A stretch of 64,000 bases of DNA from Periplaneta americana (GCF_040183065.1 NC_091119.1:204645298-204709297), one strand, 5' to 3'; numbered from the stretch's first letter, positions 19,956-31,420 are shown. The notes: generated by a model not told the origin, from the sequence alone. Numbers and translations are program-made.

Positions 19956-20314
19956 ATCACAAATCAATGTGGCCAGTGAAGATTCTTAATAAGTTAAGCT
20001 CTATTTATTCCGAAAACAGAAGGAATCTGTAGCCTGACTCAACGCCATTGCTTAAAACGAGATGAGACAAATACAAGACAACGACTGACATTAATTAATG
20101 GGGAGGTTGGGGCAGCAACAGTCAGTTTTAAGAAAGGAGTTGTCAGTCAACAGCTTAGAACATAAATTACGTCATCAATCAAGCACAACAATTAGCGATC
20201 CTCAAAGCATTAGTGGCGGTGAGAAATGGAAGCAAATCAACATTACGAACAAAATATTAGCAGTGAACACTGACGACAAAACAAAATGGAGAACAGCTTC
20301 AAACAGAGCTTCAT

Positions 20315-20400
20315 TGGGAGGCAGCAGAACAGGATAGTAGTGTAGTGCCGCTGAACACGGGGTTCGCGGGTTCAAACCTTGACGAGAATATAAATTCCAC
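20315..20400 (+). mobile_element. Possible decayed tRNA-headed SINE
   Basis: A B-box-like GGGTTCAAACC at 20368-20378 lies after GAACACGGGGTTCG, a phrase seen in some insect SINE heads. The A-box is weak and no tail or TSD is clear. Confidence 0.3.
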
Positions 20401-20529
20401 AACATGACTTCCTACCTCCGGAAGGCATAACTTCTGAAGTGGAAGGTGTCTTTGCTGTTACGGACAAGACAACTCAAGGAACAGTATACTTCAACGGGTC
20501 AATGATCATTGCGCAAGAGTGTATTGAAG

Positions 20530-21430
20530 TGAATGCAATAACTAAAGTAAATAATAAGCGTAAATAGTAAATGTAATTAATATATGCAAATTTAAATGTA
20601 AATTCTAAAAGTAAATAAATGTAAATTGCAAATGTAACTAATAAATGCAAATTTAAATGTAAATTCTAAAAGTAAATAAATGTAAATAGCAAATGTAATT
20701 AGTAAATGCAAATTTAAATGTAAATTCTAAAAGTAAATAAATGTAAATAGCAAATGTAATTACTAAATGCAAAATTAAGTGTAAATACTAAAAGTAAATA
20801 AATGTAAACAGCAAATGTAATTAGTAAATGCAAATTTAAATGTAAATTCTAAAAGTAAATAAATGTAAATAGCAAATGTAATTAGTAAATGCAAATTTAA
20901 ATGTAAATTCTAAAAGTAAATAAATGTAAATAGCAAATGTAATTACTAAATGCAAAATTAAGTGTAAATACTAAAAGTAAATAAATGTAAACAGCAAATG
21001 TAATTAGTAAATGCAAATTTAAATGTAAATTCTAAAAGTAAATAAATGTAAATAGCAAATGTAATTAGTAAATGCAAATTTAAATGTAAATTCTAAAAAT
21101 AAATAAATGTAAATAGCAAATGTAATTAGTAAATGCAAATTTAAATGTAAATTCTAAAAGTAAATAAATGTAAATAGCAAATGTAATTAGTAAATGCAAA
21201 TTTAAATGCAAATTCTAAAAGTAAATAAATGTAAACAGCAAATGTAATTAGTAAATGCAAATTTAAATGTAAATTCTAAAAGTAAATAAATGTAAATAGC
21301 AAATGTATTTAATAAATGCAAATTTAAATGTAAATTCTAAAAATAAATAAATGTAAATAGCAAATGTAATTACTAAATGCAAATTTAAATGTGAATATTA
21401 TAAGTAAATCCTAATAAATGCAAATATTAA
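20530..21430. repeat. 61-bp tandem array (about 14 units)
   Basis: The unit is built from short related words: AAATGTAAATAGCAAATGTA, then ATTAGTAAATGCAAATTTAA and ATGTAAATTCTAAAAGTAAAT. Spacing of matching words (20647 and 20708) gives 61 bp. The inner word TAAATGTAAAT suggests the unit arose from a simpler motif. Related words recur at 21750-21830. Confidence 0.93.
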
Positions 21431-22050
21431 AGATAAGTGGCCGTCATTTCGACCACCTGTTTTGAGATAGAAATTAGTGGGTTATTAACTCAGGTTAGGA
21501 AATAATGATAATGATTTAACAATGTAAATAAATTAAGGATAGCAAGGAAACAATTTCTGTTAAGGGTGAGTTGACGATTTGATGATCTAATTCAGTATAT
21601 TCTTGTAAAATGTATTGCTAACTGTATTCATGGTGATAATTCTCTTTTGTACCAGATTTCATAGATCTACACTAAAAGTATGTAGTAATGTAATGAGTCA
21701 GATAATGGAATTACTCTTAACAAAATTATGACATTCATAGTTTTTACCAACGTAAATAATAACTGTAAATAAATGTAAGTAACGGTTGTAAGCAAATGTA
21801 AATTTTGTAAATAATAATGTAAGTCATTTTACAGTGTATGGGAAATGGTCACAGCGAGACATGTTTAAGCTCGTATCTCCATTATCTGACATCGCAGATC
21901 CTAAGTTGTAATAATTATCATAATGTTCTGAAGAGCATTCCGTATTTCCTGTTTAATTTTGCACGATTTTACTGAATCACCCTGTATAAATTAGTACTTA
22001 CAATCCCTTCACAATGAAATTACATTTTATCTGTAAGCTTTGTTCTTAAA
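21431..22050. other. Unassigned AT-rich DNA
   Basis: Only scattered TAAATGTAA words related to the preceding array (21750-21830). No coding signal. Confidence 0.4.
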
Positions 22051-22057
22051 ATACAGA

Positions 22058-22769
22058 GGGCCGGTTTTTCCAAGTATTGTTAGAAAATTTAACGACTGTT
22101 AAACTGTAACAGTTTGTTAATTAATAAAATTGTATGTTTTCAACACCAGTTTGGTTTAACAGACTGTTAATTTTAAATGTAGGATTTCGGGAAGTTAACT
22201 CGTTTAACAGTTAGTTAAATATGGCCGATGTCTCCACAGCTGTTCGAACAGAAGTTGCGAAATTAATATTTTGTCTCTCTCTGTAGGGAATGTTTAGCAT
22301 ATGACTGGTAATATAACATTTAAAAAATACTTTGGACTGTTTAAATACATCAGTGTTATTTTATTTCTTTCGTATTTCGTATCCATAATAGGAATGAGGA
22401 AATATAACCTTACTTTGTAATTATTATTCAGCACGTCACCTACAACTTTCATTTGTCAACTGTTTGTTTGTGGAGCGTGGCCTACTATAACAGGTTGTCA
22501 TTTTATGCAAGTTTCATGACTCACTCTATAATATAGAATTTAAAGATTAATTTTAGCCAATCAAAAATTGTCTTACATGTTTAGATTCATTACCAACTCC
22601 TGTTGAGTAGTTAAAATAGTGCTAACAGACGTTATAGTTAAGTGTTGGTTATCTTAATCTAAATTATGTTGAACAAATGGAAAATACATTAACAAAGCGT
22701 TAAAAATAAACAGACTGTTGATTTAACATTCGTTAAGCAAAATTAAACATTACTTGGACAAACTGGCCA
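22058..22769. mobile_element. Non-autonomous TIR element (about 712 bp)
   Basis: The left end GGGCCGGTTTTTCCAAGTAT and the right end in reverse complement, TGGCCAGTTTGTCCAAGTAA, match. The similarity extends about 60 bp through repeated GTTAAA words (ACGACTGTTAAA against ACGAATGTTAAA). No coding sequence. The flanks give no clear TSD, so the superfamily is not settled. Confidence 0.55.
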
Positions 22770-23725
22770 AGAGTGTAACGAAAGTTTCTGTAACAGTATG
22801 TTAAAATTATTCTCTTGTTTAGTTTCCATTTTCTCAGGAACCATGACCAAATTTTGGCGTAGGAGTTGGTACTACTTGATTGTGGTGTGATGCAATCCTT
22901 TATTAATAATTTGGCTGAAAATGTGATATTTACCATCAAATATTTGGGGAGAGAGAAAAAAAATCTAAAATTTTCACTGTACCAGAAAATTTTATTACAC
23001 TCTGTAGTTGCTATCCTTGTGGATGTTTCAACTATGAGTTAGATAATAAAATTGTGTTTCCAAGAATATATATTTCACCTGAAAATTTTGTTTTCCAAAC
23101 AGTTGCTGTTGTCTACACAAAGTGCAATCAAGCACACACAGTACCGTTGTGACGACGTAACATTTTATCCGTAAATTTTGTTCTGAAGTTGTCAGATGGA
23201 ACAAACGTCCAGTTGGAAAAGAAAAGATGTGCCGTATGTGATGCCGCACTGACTCATAACTCTCTGCTACGTGAGCGGCGCACGTTCCGCGGCAGCAGTT
23301 CTGCACTCCGAGATGAGCGCCGCACAGTCTGTCTCTCTCTAACCTCAACCCCTTTTCAGTTACTACCGTATTCACTCACACTCGTTCCAATTTCGAAAAT
23401 TGCCTACGTCCTTTCATCTTGCACCCCCTGAACCTCCCCACCCCACTTCTTCCATACACCGGCACTACGAACGAATCATTGTAAGACTCCACGGCATGCA
23501 GAATGGGTCTCACAGGGTGAGTAAACATTTACTTTCTTCTCTGGAGGAAACACTATGCCACTCTTCTTTAAAGAATTTCCATTTTTCAGGTTTCCGCAGC
23601 GTTTTGGGTGATGGCGGTTACTTCCCTCAGCACTGGATCGTCTTCTCAAAGAGAATGCTGGAGTAAGGATCAAATATTCATTTTCAGCTCACATCCATCC
23701 ATCAGCCTGCTCACAATATGCCATT
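22770..23725. other. Unassigned DNA including a G+C-richer patch
   Basis: Bases 23260-23350 are richer in CG. Open frames at 23028-23666 overlap on both strands and match nothing I know. No repeat relationship found. Confidence 0.35.
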
Positions 23726-23734
23726 CGACAGTAC

Positions 23735-24390
23735 ACCGCCACTCCATTCCATTCCAATTGGTCCACTAACATTACCCACTCAACTCAATTTCTTCTCATC
23801 ACAATTATATTATCCATTCTATTCCAATTGATCCACTAACATTACCCACTCAACTCAATTTCTTCTCATCACAATTATATTATCCATTTCAGTCCAATTG
23901 ATCCACTAACATTACCCACTCAACTCAATTTATTCTCATCACAATTATATTATCCATTCCATTCCAATTGATCCACTGACATTACCCACTCAGCTCAATT
24001 TCTTCTCATCACAATTATATTATCCATTCCATTCCAATTGACCCACTGACATTACCCACTCACCTCAATTTCTTCTCATCACAATTATATTATCCATTCC
24101 ATTCCAATTGATCCACTAACATTACCCACTCAACTCAATTTATTCTCATCACAATTATATTATCCATTCCATTCCAATTGATCCACTAACATTATCCACT
24201 CAACTCAATTTCTTCTCATCACAATTATATTATCCATTCCATTCCAATTGATCCACTAACATTACCCACTCAACTCAATTTATTCTCATCACAATTATAT
24301 TATCCATTCCATTCCAATTGATCCACTAACATTATCCACTCAACTCAATTTCTTCTCATCACAATTATATTATCCATTCCATTCCAATTC
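23735..24390. repeat. 70-bp tandem array (about 9 units)
   Basis: The unit starts TATCCATTCCATTCCAATTG and holds CCACTAACATTACCCACTCA and TTCTTCTCATCACAATTATA. Variants at a few sites (ATCC/ACCC, CTAAC/CTGAC, TTTCTT/TTTATT) appear in alternating patterns, which points to duplication of multi-unit blocks. Confidence 0.95.
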
Positions 24391-25119
24391 GACCACTCCA
24401 CCTCATTCTATTCCAATCAAATTCATCCAATCCATTACCTACATCCACTCCATATACTCCACGCATTTCTTTCTGTTGCACTCATAACTTTCCGATGCAT
24501 CCACTTCATTCCATTCCAACCACTCCAATTCAATCCAATGCACCTAATCCATTCAGTTCCATTCCTTTGATCCAATCCACTTCAATTAATTCCATATACT
24601 TAAATTAATTTCATCGAATGACCTCCAATCTATTTCGTACACTTAATTCCATTTCATTTCATCTAACCCATTTCAAAAAATTTCACCCACTGCATGCCAT
24701 TTCTTTTCATCCAACTAATTTCAATCTATTTCATTTACTCCATTTCATCGAATTCAATTCAATATATTTCATGCAGTGAATTTCATACAATTTCATCCAA
24801 TACACTTCAATGTATTTCACAAATTTCACTTCAATTGGTTTTAATCTAATATATCTACTAAATTCCATGTAATTCCATCCAATCCATTTCAATCTATTTC
24901 ACATACTCCATCCCATTCAATTCATTTCGATCTATCACATCCACTATATTCTATTTCATCCCATCAAATCCATTTCAATCTATTTCATTTAGGCCTACTT
25001 CATTTCATTTAATTCAGTTCATCTTAATGTATTTCTTACACTAGGTTCAATATAGTTCCATCCAATCAATTTATTTCAGCTACTCCATTTCTTTTCATTC
25101 AATCTACTTCAGTATACGG
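24391..25119. repeat. Degenerate CCATTTCAATC-type repeat tract
   Basis: Loose, diverged repeats of words such as TCCATTTCAATCTATTTCAT and CATTCCATT. They continue from the 70-bp array and resume after the fold-back element (25690-25800). It looks like an old, decayed part of the same minisatellite. Confidence 0.75.
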
Positions 25120-25121
25120 TA

Positions 25122-25683
25122 TGCGCCAAAACATACAGCTGAAACTCGCACTGATCCAGCGCATGTATGTATCGTATCCATGGTGAAGTTTATTTATCTC
25201 AACTCATTGTTGTATTATTGATATATAATATACTGAAGATTTGCTAAAATAGTTCTCACAACAGAGGAGAAAGCGTTCATTTTCGAGCATCATTTCCGGT
25301 CATACGGAGTGGACCGAGATTGCGCCATGTTAAAGAGCAGCACCAGAAGCGATTTAACAATGCGGCACCGAATAACACAACATTGTTAGCTGTCGTCGAG
25401 AAGTTCCGTCGTACGAGACCAGTCTTATGTCGCCTTGCACGTTATAATGACTTATCTTGATTTTCAGAGTATGTTTTTAATTTCAGTATTCCGTATGACC
25501 GGAAATAAAGCTCCACAATAAACACCTTCTCCTCTGTTGTGAGAACCATAATTTCGGAAATCAACACAAAACTGAATTCACTATAATATGTCAAACTATT
25601 GTATACAATAAATAAATATTTGGTTGCTAGGGAAACGTGGACAGCAGATGAGGGATAATTTCGGTATTGCTTGTTTTGGCGCG
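25122..25683. mobile_element. Fold-back IS630/mariner-type element with transposase N-terminal fragments in both arms
   Basis: The ends are TGCGCCAAAACATACAGC and, in reverse complement, CGCGCCAAAACAAGCAATAC, flanked by TA at 25120-25121 and 25684-25685. Each arm, read inwards, encodes VLTTEEK.FI.E..FRSYG, the first helix region of an IS630/Tc1/mariner-type transposase (plus strand from about 25255, minus strand from 25548). After a frameshift the left arm continues as NNTTLLAVVEKFRRTRPV, as expected further along that domain. No catalytic core is present. It interrupts the CCATTTCAATC tract. Confidence 0.7.
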
Positions 25684-25689
25684 TACTGT

Positions 25690-25845
25690 ATGTCATATAC
25701 TACGTTTCATTCCATTTCATATACTGGAATTCATGTCATTTCATCTAATCCATTTCAATATATTTCATACTCTCCATTTAATGCATTCTTTATGTACTTT
25801 ACAATTCATTTTTATATTTTCAGATATGTCTAGTAATATAATAAA
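25690..25845. repeat. Continuation of the degenerate CATTTCA repeat tract
   Basis: Words such as TTCCATTTCATATACTGGAA and TCCATTTCAATATATTTCAT match the tract at 24391-25119, so the two were one tract before the fold-back element inserted. Confidence 0.6.
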
Positions 25846-25848
25846 ATA

Positions 25849-26540
25849 AATATATATAAATTTCAATCATAAGACACATCTGCTTGCTTTTTTTTTGACA
25901 CATCTGTTTGCAAATCTTTATTTGCTATATGAATATGGAATATATTAACGTTTTCGCCTTATTGGGCATCATCAGATATAATAAAATATGTAATCTGAAC
26001 CTTGATCAAATTGAGTAAATAACAAATGAGCAATGTATTATACATGGTGTTGGATCTTCATGAGCTTTATGTATAAAACTATAATTAAAATTGGAGGATA
26101 ATTGATTTCAATGTGATGCAAACTTTTGAAATTGAAATTGAAAATTGATTGTGTATACATATAACTTATGTTACAGTATAAATACAAATTAATCAATTAG
26201 AATTGTACGAAATATCAGTAATGTTAAAATAAATTGTGAATAAAAATGAATAAAATGAATATATTAGCTTAAAATGAATTAATTAAAATTCACAATATTC
26301 GAAGAATAAAATGTCTTGAGGTACTGTATACAATATTGATGTTGTGTAGTGACTGATGGATCTTATGTTGTCGATTGGTTGCAATTATACATGTAGAATT
26401 TCAATCGTGTACTGAAAAACAAAGGTGGGGAGAATCAGAGTTGTAATTCATAATAGTTATACTTGATCTAAGCAATAATTAATAATCAAAATAGAGAGGA
26501 TGTAAAGTTAGTTATTTTACAGATGTGTCTTACGATTGAA

Positions 26541-26553
<13 letters not shown>
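25849..26553. mobile_element. Possible TIR element or Penelope-related repeat
   Basis: TATAAATTTCAATCATAAGA and CACATCTG at 25853-25881 recur inverted at 26520-26547 with one mismatch. Inside, 25950-25980 reads, on the minus strand, TCTGATGATGCCCAATAAGG then CGAAAACGTT, a phrase often found near the 3' ends of Penelope-like elements. The right arm merges with an AT run (26543-26588). Class uncertain. Confidence 0.4.

Positions 26554-26588
<35 letters not shown>
26543..26588. repeat. (AT)n microsatellite
   Basis: About 22 TA units followed by a T run. Confidence 0.95.
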
Positions 26589-26596
<8 letters not shown>

Positions 26597-26599
26597 TTT

Positions 26600-27484
26600 T
26601 ATTTATGTACTTTGTATAGATATACAGTACATGTAATACTTTTCCATTAATCACGTAAATTCCGTTCTAAGGATTCTCTCGTAATCAACCGAGCGAAAGC
26701 GGAAAAAAAAAGGCTTTGGAGGAAAAAGTGATCGACAGAGGGGAAATTCATAATACATGACTAGACTCTACATAATATTATATGTAGGCCTACTTTGAAG
26801 TTGCATATTTTAAAACTAAGTCAATTCTTTGCTTGACGTCGTAACTTTTGAGCTGCATGCAATGTTGCCAACCGTGGCGATGCACTGACAGGCAGGAAGT
26901 GTGAAAGATGACGCTGCACTCTAATGAATTTGCGTTGCTTTCGCTCTGTCGCGGGATTAAAACGATCGAAGCTGTGAGCAAGCAAACAATGTAAACATTA
27001 CTTCTCTTTTTTCATCTGTACTCGTACCCTTTATAACCCCCCCACATCGTTTTCTAGTATGAGCGGAGACAAGCGGAATTGTCTGGATTACTTCGCTTTA
27101 AATCGGATTAACGAGAAGTGAAGTTCGGAAAAGGGGAGGCGCGGAGGGGAGGGGAGGCCGAAGGGAAAAAGCCACGTGTCTGCGAAAAAAAAGAGGAGGG
27201 GTGGATGGAAATGTTACAGATAGTTTGGTGGATGGATAGACACTACCGCTCCGCTGTCACAGCACGGGAGGAATTAGGTTCCGATATCAATCACTCTAAT
27301 ATCGTCCTCACCGCTCCGGTGATCATCGACTTCGCACTAGGTCCGAAGTACGCGGCTTCGAACACTGTGTAATCCACTCCCAACCTGGCGAAGTCACATC
27401 CTATTAGTGATGATTAGCCTGAACGTTTGCTGATGTCAGTGACAGCTATTCTCTTCACTCGATCAGCAGTGACGGAGTATCGAG
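26600..27484. other. Unassigned DNA, purine-rich patch at about 27115-27210
   Basis: Bases 27120-27210 are G/A-rich (GGGGAGGCGCGGAGGGGAGG). An 84-residue frame there has no recognisable feature. Nothing else is assigned. Confidence 0.35.
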
Positions 27485-27649
27485 AGTGATAGCAGTGGCG
27501 GATTTAGGCCAAGGCAACCTAGGTAGTTTGCCTAGGGCGGCAATTTCCAGGGGGCGGCATTTTTTCTCTCTTTTTCTCTTCCTTTTCTTTTTTTTTAATT
27601 TTCATTATACAATGGAATTTGTTTTTAAAAATACTAAACTTGTTATTTT

Positions 27650-28190
27650 ATATATATTATTTTAATGTACCGAAGTACATATGATATTTCCATGCAGATA
27701 TTCTGCGTCATCATACGATGAAAGAGTAATGGAACAGAGAAAAATTCTCTCCGGCTCCGGGATTTGAACCCGGGTCTTCAGCTCTACGTGTTGATGCTTT
27801 ATCCACTAAGCCACACCGGATACAACCCCGGCGTCGGATAGAATGTACTTCGGTACATTAAAATAATATATATGATATGCGTAAATCACTTCGTGATTTA
27901 AGACGGCGCTTATTCCGTCGGATCCCGGCCAACTAGTCACTCATAATGAGTGCACCTCAGCACATGTGTGGACTTCGGTCCTGCGTTCATAGACATCTAT
28001 GACGTAGTGCAGAGGGCGGCCACTAGAGGGAACCCAAGAGTTGGACCTTAATCTGAGGCGATTCTATCCGACGCCGGGGTTGTATCCGGTGTGGCTTAGT
28101 GGATAAAGCATCAGCACGTAGAGCTGAAGACCCGGGTTCAAATCCCGGCGCCGGAGAGAATTTTTCTCCGTTCCATTACTCTTACATCGT
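27650..28190. mobile_element. Inverted-dimer tRNA SINE (copy D1, 541 bp)
   Basis: Two tRNA-like heads face each other: minus strand 27749-27820 and plus strand 28085-28156. Each head has an A-box (TGGCTTAGTGG) and a B-box (GGTTCAAATCC). The left unit has a full tail (27650-27745) and the right unit a cut tail. The whole is flanked by ACTAAACTTGTTATTTT (27633-27649) and ACTAGACTTGTTGTTTT (28191-28207), a 17-bp TSD with two changes. It therefore appears to have integrated as one piece. About 260 bp of shared SINE-like sequence separates the heads. Confidence 0.8.
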
Positions 28191-28377
28191 ACTAGACTTG
28201 TTGTTTTCTGAAGTTTGTTCTCGAAAACCTTGTGGAAGTCGGATATTGTTTTGCTATCGCATTGTCGTGGTCGTGGCGAGAGTAAAAGGGAAGTGCGCAG
28301 CTGCATAATTATATTCAGGCTTCGGTCCTGGGCACAGAAACGCATGAAGTTCAGAACGCACGGACGATAGATGTTAA

Positions 28378-28428
28378 ATGTTATGTTTTATTTAACGACG
28401 CTCGCAACTGCAGAGGTTATATCAGCGT
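28378..28428 (-). mobile_element. SINE 3' end fragment
   Basis: The reverse complement reads CGCTGATATAACCTCTGCAG, then TTGCGAGCGTCGTTAAATAA. This matches the last 50 bases of the SINE at 50035-50257. The head is missing. Confidence 0.75.
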
Positions 28429-28615
28429 AAGATGCATGTACAGTATTTTCATTCCAGTAATTCATTGTTTGCTGAAATGTAACATTTCATTTAAACTAAA
28501 CATGACCTGTATAATAGCTGCTCATAAACTGTTTGTGGGAGTTGGGGAGGGGAGGCGGATAATTTTAGTATTGCCTAAGGGCGGCACTATACCTACATCC
28601 GGCCCTGGGTGATAG

Positions 28616-29260
28616 ATATTTTTGGAGAAAATATATGCACTACTTTTAGTTGATTCTCTTTTATTTTTCTTTCTTCATTTCTTTTCCTCCCTTTAATTAA
28701 TTTTACTTTCGATTTTTATTTCAAAGAATATTAATCTCACTTCAAAATCGAAACAATGTTTTAAAATGAGAAATATCAATAATAAATAGTCCTGAATCGA
28801 AGTACATCTTTAGTGAATATTACACAACCGATCTGGTCAATTTGATACTCGGGGAAATTAAAACGCTTCAATATTCACAAATCAACTAGACTTAATTTCC
28901 TTTCGAAAACAGATGAATCATCCTAACGTTACCGCGCAGTACCCATGGCAACCCTGCAGCATTCTGCAGACAAATGCGAATCGTGTCAATTCCATTTCAT
29001 TTTGTACGGCAAGGTGAAAGATACGAATAAAGTAATACTTGTGTATCCACTTCAAAAGGGTATACACGGCAGGGAGCTACATTAAATTACATTTAAATAA
29101 CGTAGCCTACTTCCGTAAAAATGTATTAATAAATTAAATTACATTACAACTTATAAGTTTTGGTTTTATGTCAAATACTAACATTAAGTGCCCATATCGC
29201 TCTGAATTCCAAGCCACAATAAATAAAATTATTTATAACAGACTGATCACTGATAATATG
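28616..29260. other. Unassigned AT-rich DNA
   Basis: No repeat or coding match seen up to the transposase fragment at 29264. Confidence 0.35.
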
Positions 29261-29263
29261 TGA

Positions 29264-29404
29264 CCGATTCGATCCTACCATCTAAAGTCATGTGATTTTC
29301 ACTTGTGGCATGGTATGAAAGATAAAGGGTACGGAACAAACCCTCAAACATTGAAGGAATTGAAAGACAATATCCGGGGCCAGATTGAAATTATTACAAA
29401 ATGA
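29264..29404 (+). pseudogene. IS630/mariner-type transposase, C-terminal scrap
   Basis: The frame reads SYHLKSCDFHLWHGMKDKGY, then GTNPQTLKELKDNIRGQIEI and a stop. This is the region around the last catalytic Asp (normally SPDLTPCDFFLWG), followed by the conserved KD.VYGTNPQT.EELK.NI block. The SPD stretch is altered (SYHLKS), but the CDF Asp remains. No TIR could be assigned. Confidence 0.75.
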
Positions 29405-29550
29405 AATACGATTTATTATTTATAAAATGAAATACAGAAAATATTCCTAAGAGTCCATTTTTTCTTACATAGTTGCAAAAATAATTTGTACAGTTCCTTT
29501 TTAAACACAGAATCATTCATTAATTTTAGGTGACTGTAGGCCTAATAATT

Positions 29551-29609
29551 TAAGTGAAGATTAATTTTTGATCCTACAGAATGTATATATGTTATGGTAA
29601 CGATTATTA
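29551..29609. repeat. 59-bp direct repeat, left copy
   Basis: Contains TTAATTTTTGATCCTACAGA and GTTATGGTAAC. The right copy is at 30855-30916. The 1.25 kb between them holds a tRNA-headed SINE and a Harbinger-like element. Confidence 0.8.
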
Positions 29610-29725
29610 GAGGAGAAAAATTCGCTTCGGCGCCGGGGATCGAACCCGGGTCCTTGGTTCAAGTGCTCTAACCACTGAGCCAAGCCGAAGTTCAATCCAC
29701 AGCACCGGATCGAATCCCTCTCCTC
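29610..29725 (-). mobile_element. tRNA-headed SINE fragment
   Basis: A tRNA-like head lies on the minus strand (29625-29690). It has the A-box TGGCTCAGTGG, the B-box GGTTCGATCCC and paired ends CTTCGGC/GCCGAAG. The anticodon arm is collapsed (CTTG AAC CAAG), so it is not a working tRNA gene. Directly after the head comes GAATTTTTCTCC, shared with the SINEs at 27.7, 28.1 and 54.7 kb. Confidence 0.72.
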
Positions 29726-29777
29726 TAGTGTTTTTCCCTTTGTGGACTGACTCCAATTTCAACATATATATTATTAA

Positions 29778-30764
29778 GGGCCGATTGTATAAACCATTTA
29801 ATCTTAGATCAGAGGTTAAATTGATCCTTGTTTCAGCTGAACTTGGAATTTTGTGTTGTATAAAGACTAATCTCAGATTAATTTGTCTCAAACTAAAGTC
29901 AACTTTGACTGAAGAAATTTCTCCGATTAAGTTAGATGATCCAAGTTCAGTTATTTCTTTTCTGTTTGAAATATACGAGTGGCAGATTGTGCAAAAAGAA
30001 TAACCATTATTATTAATATTAATAGATATGGTAGATACATTTATATATATTTTTTTCAATTTCTTGCCTTAATACACAAACATTCTTATATTTTATAAGG
30101 CTCTATCGTGTTCAGCAGTATCAAATAACATAACCTATAATTATATTATGTTTATAACAACCATTAATTATTAATGGATATGATAGGTACATTCATAAAT
30201 GTTCAATTAACTGTATTACTAAACGAAAATTGTCGTTTTATAAAGCTTTATTATGTTTAGCAGTATCAAACACCATAACATGATAACAACTTGGAGAACA
30301 GTCAACCTTCTTCTTATTGTCCGCCATTAATTAAAATGCACAAAACAAACCAGTCTCTCCAACAGAGTGTACGGAAAGTCGCCAAAGAGTAGTTGGGAAG
30401 TCGCTAGATTTCTCATTATCAACAAAGAAAGATTAAATTTTGTCACTATGGGCTACTAAAAAGGTCGCTAAATCCCTATTTAAGCAAGAAATTAAAAGTT
30501 AAAAAAAATTGTCGTTGACGAAGAGTTAAAGTCGCTAAATTGGCGACACTGAACAAACCTGTACAAAATGGCCCGCGCATCACAAACTTCACTTGTTTAT
30601 GCGATGTTGCTAAATCCTTTTCACGTGAACTTAGATTGCATTTGAACCAAGGTAATTTGACCGCAGAAAAGTTTTACACAATAGAAGAAGTGTCTGAACT
30701 CGGTTCACTTTCCGATCTTCGATCAAAGTTGATCTTTAGTCAGGGAGTTTTATACAACTGGGCC
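29778..30764. mobile_element. PIF/Harbinger-like non-autonomous element (987 bp)
   Basis: The left end GGGCCGATTGTATAAACC and the right end, in reverse complement, GGCCCAGTTGTATAAAACTC match. TAA flanks both sides (29775-29777 and 30765-30767), as expected for a 3-bp PIF/Harbinger TSD. Subterminal GATCA and TTAATC words repeat. Short frames inside have no recognisable domain. Confidence 0.68.
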
Positions 30765-30854
30765 TAAGTCAACTGCCATTATACAAGGAGCGCACACAAC
30801 TGAGTGACTTGGTGGCCGGGATTCCACAGTAATATGCAATGTTGGACGAAGAAT

Positions 30855-30916
30855 CTAAGTAAAGTTTAATTTTTGATCCTACAGAATATATCTGTTATGG
30901 TAACAATGATTATTAA
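30855..30916. repeat. 59-bp direct repeat, right copy
   Basis: Partner of 29551-29609, about 85 percent alike by eye. Confidence 0.8.
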
Positions 30917-31117
30917 GAATTGTGTAGTTTAGGCCGAAATTAGAGTTATGCGTGAGACCAGATTCGGTATTACACTTAGGTTAAATTAGTGGGAGATAAA
31001 TAACTTATCTTCTTGTACAATTAGCATGATAGTTTCACAAATATTCAATTCTATTTTTGTGGAAATATTATAAAAATATACATTCCTAATTCTTTATGAT
31101 GTATTAATATTTAGTAT

Positions 31118-31420
31118 TTATTTATTTAACCTGGTAGAAATAAGGCCGTGAGGCCTTCTCTGCCCCTCTACCAGGGGATTACAACTATAACATGAACAAT
31201 AAGATTACAATTAATATTAAATTTACAATTACAATTACAATAAAAATTAAAGTACGACAAGAATACCTAATTAATGAAAGCTAGACATGTTATCATAGAA
31301 GTTAAGAACAAAGAATATTTTTGTATTTACTGAATTACAAATTAAACCTATAATAACAAAATTCTATAGTGATGAAATTACCGGATGTCTAAACTTTGAA
31401 ATGAGATTAATGTGACATTT
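31118..31420 (-). mobile_element. LINE family A, 3' UTR fragment (copy A3)
   Basis: Begins with the tail TATTTATTTATTTAACCTGG and the hairpin AAGGCC TCAC GGCCTT on the minus strand (31142-31157). It then follows the copy at 39147-39400 base for base over long stretches (TACAATTACAATTACAATAA, GAAAGCTAGACATGTTATCA). No coding part is recognised; homology fades near 31420. Confidence 0.8.

Larger units (their letters stand above)
27493..28607. mobile_element. hAT-like non-autonomous element hosting SINEs (1115 bp)
   Basis: The left end is CAGTGGCGGATTTAGGCC. The right end, in reverse complement, is CAGGGCCGGATGTAGGTA. Both are followed inside by GCCTA.GGCGGCA words. The flanks AGTGATAG (27485-27492) and GGTGATAG (28608-28615) form an 8-bp TSD with one change, which is the size made by hAT elements. 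No transposase remains. The element has been entered by an inverted-dimer SINE (27650-28190), and carries a SINE 3' fragment (about 28378-28428). Confidence 0.72.

Noticed and set aside
23028..23673. Host exon candidates of 65-115 residues
   Set aside because: Frames on both strands overlap, no domain, and no convincing splice context could be judged by eye.
28085..28156. Functional tRNA gene
   Set aside because: Loop ACGTAGA lacks U33, and the unit is part of a TSD-flanked inverted SINE dimer.
30540..30767. 75-residue frame
   Set aside because: It ends in the terminal repeat of the Harbinger-like element and has no known domain.
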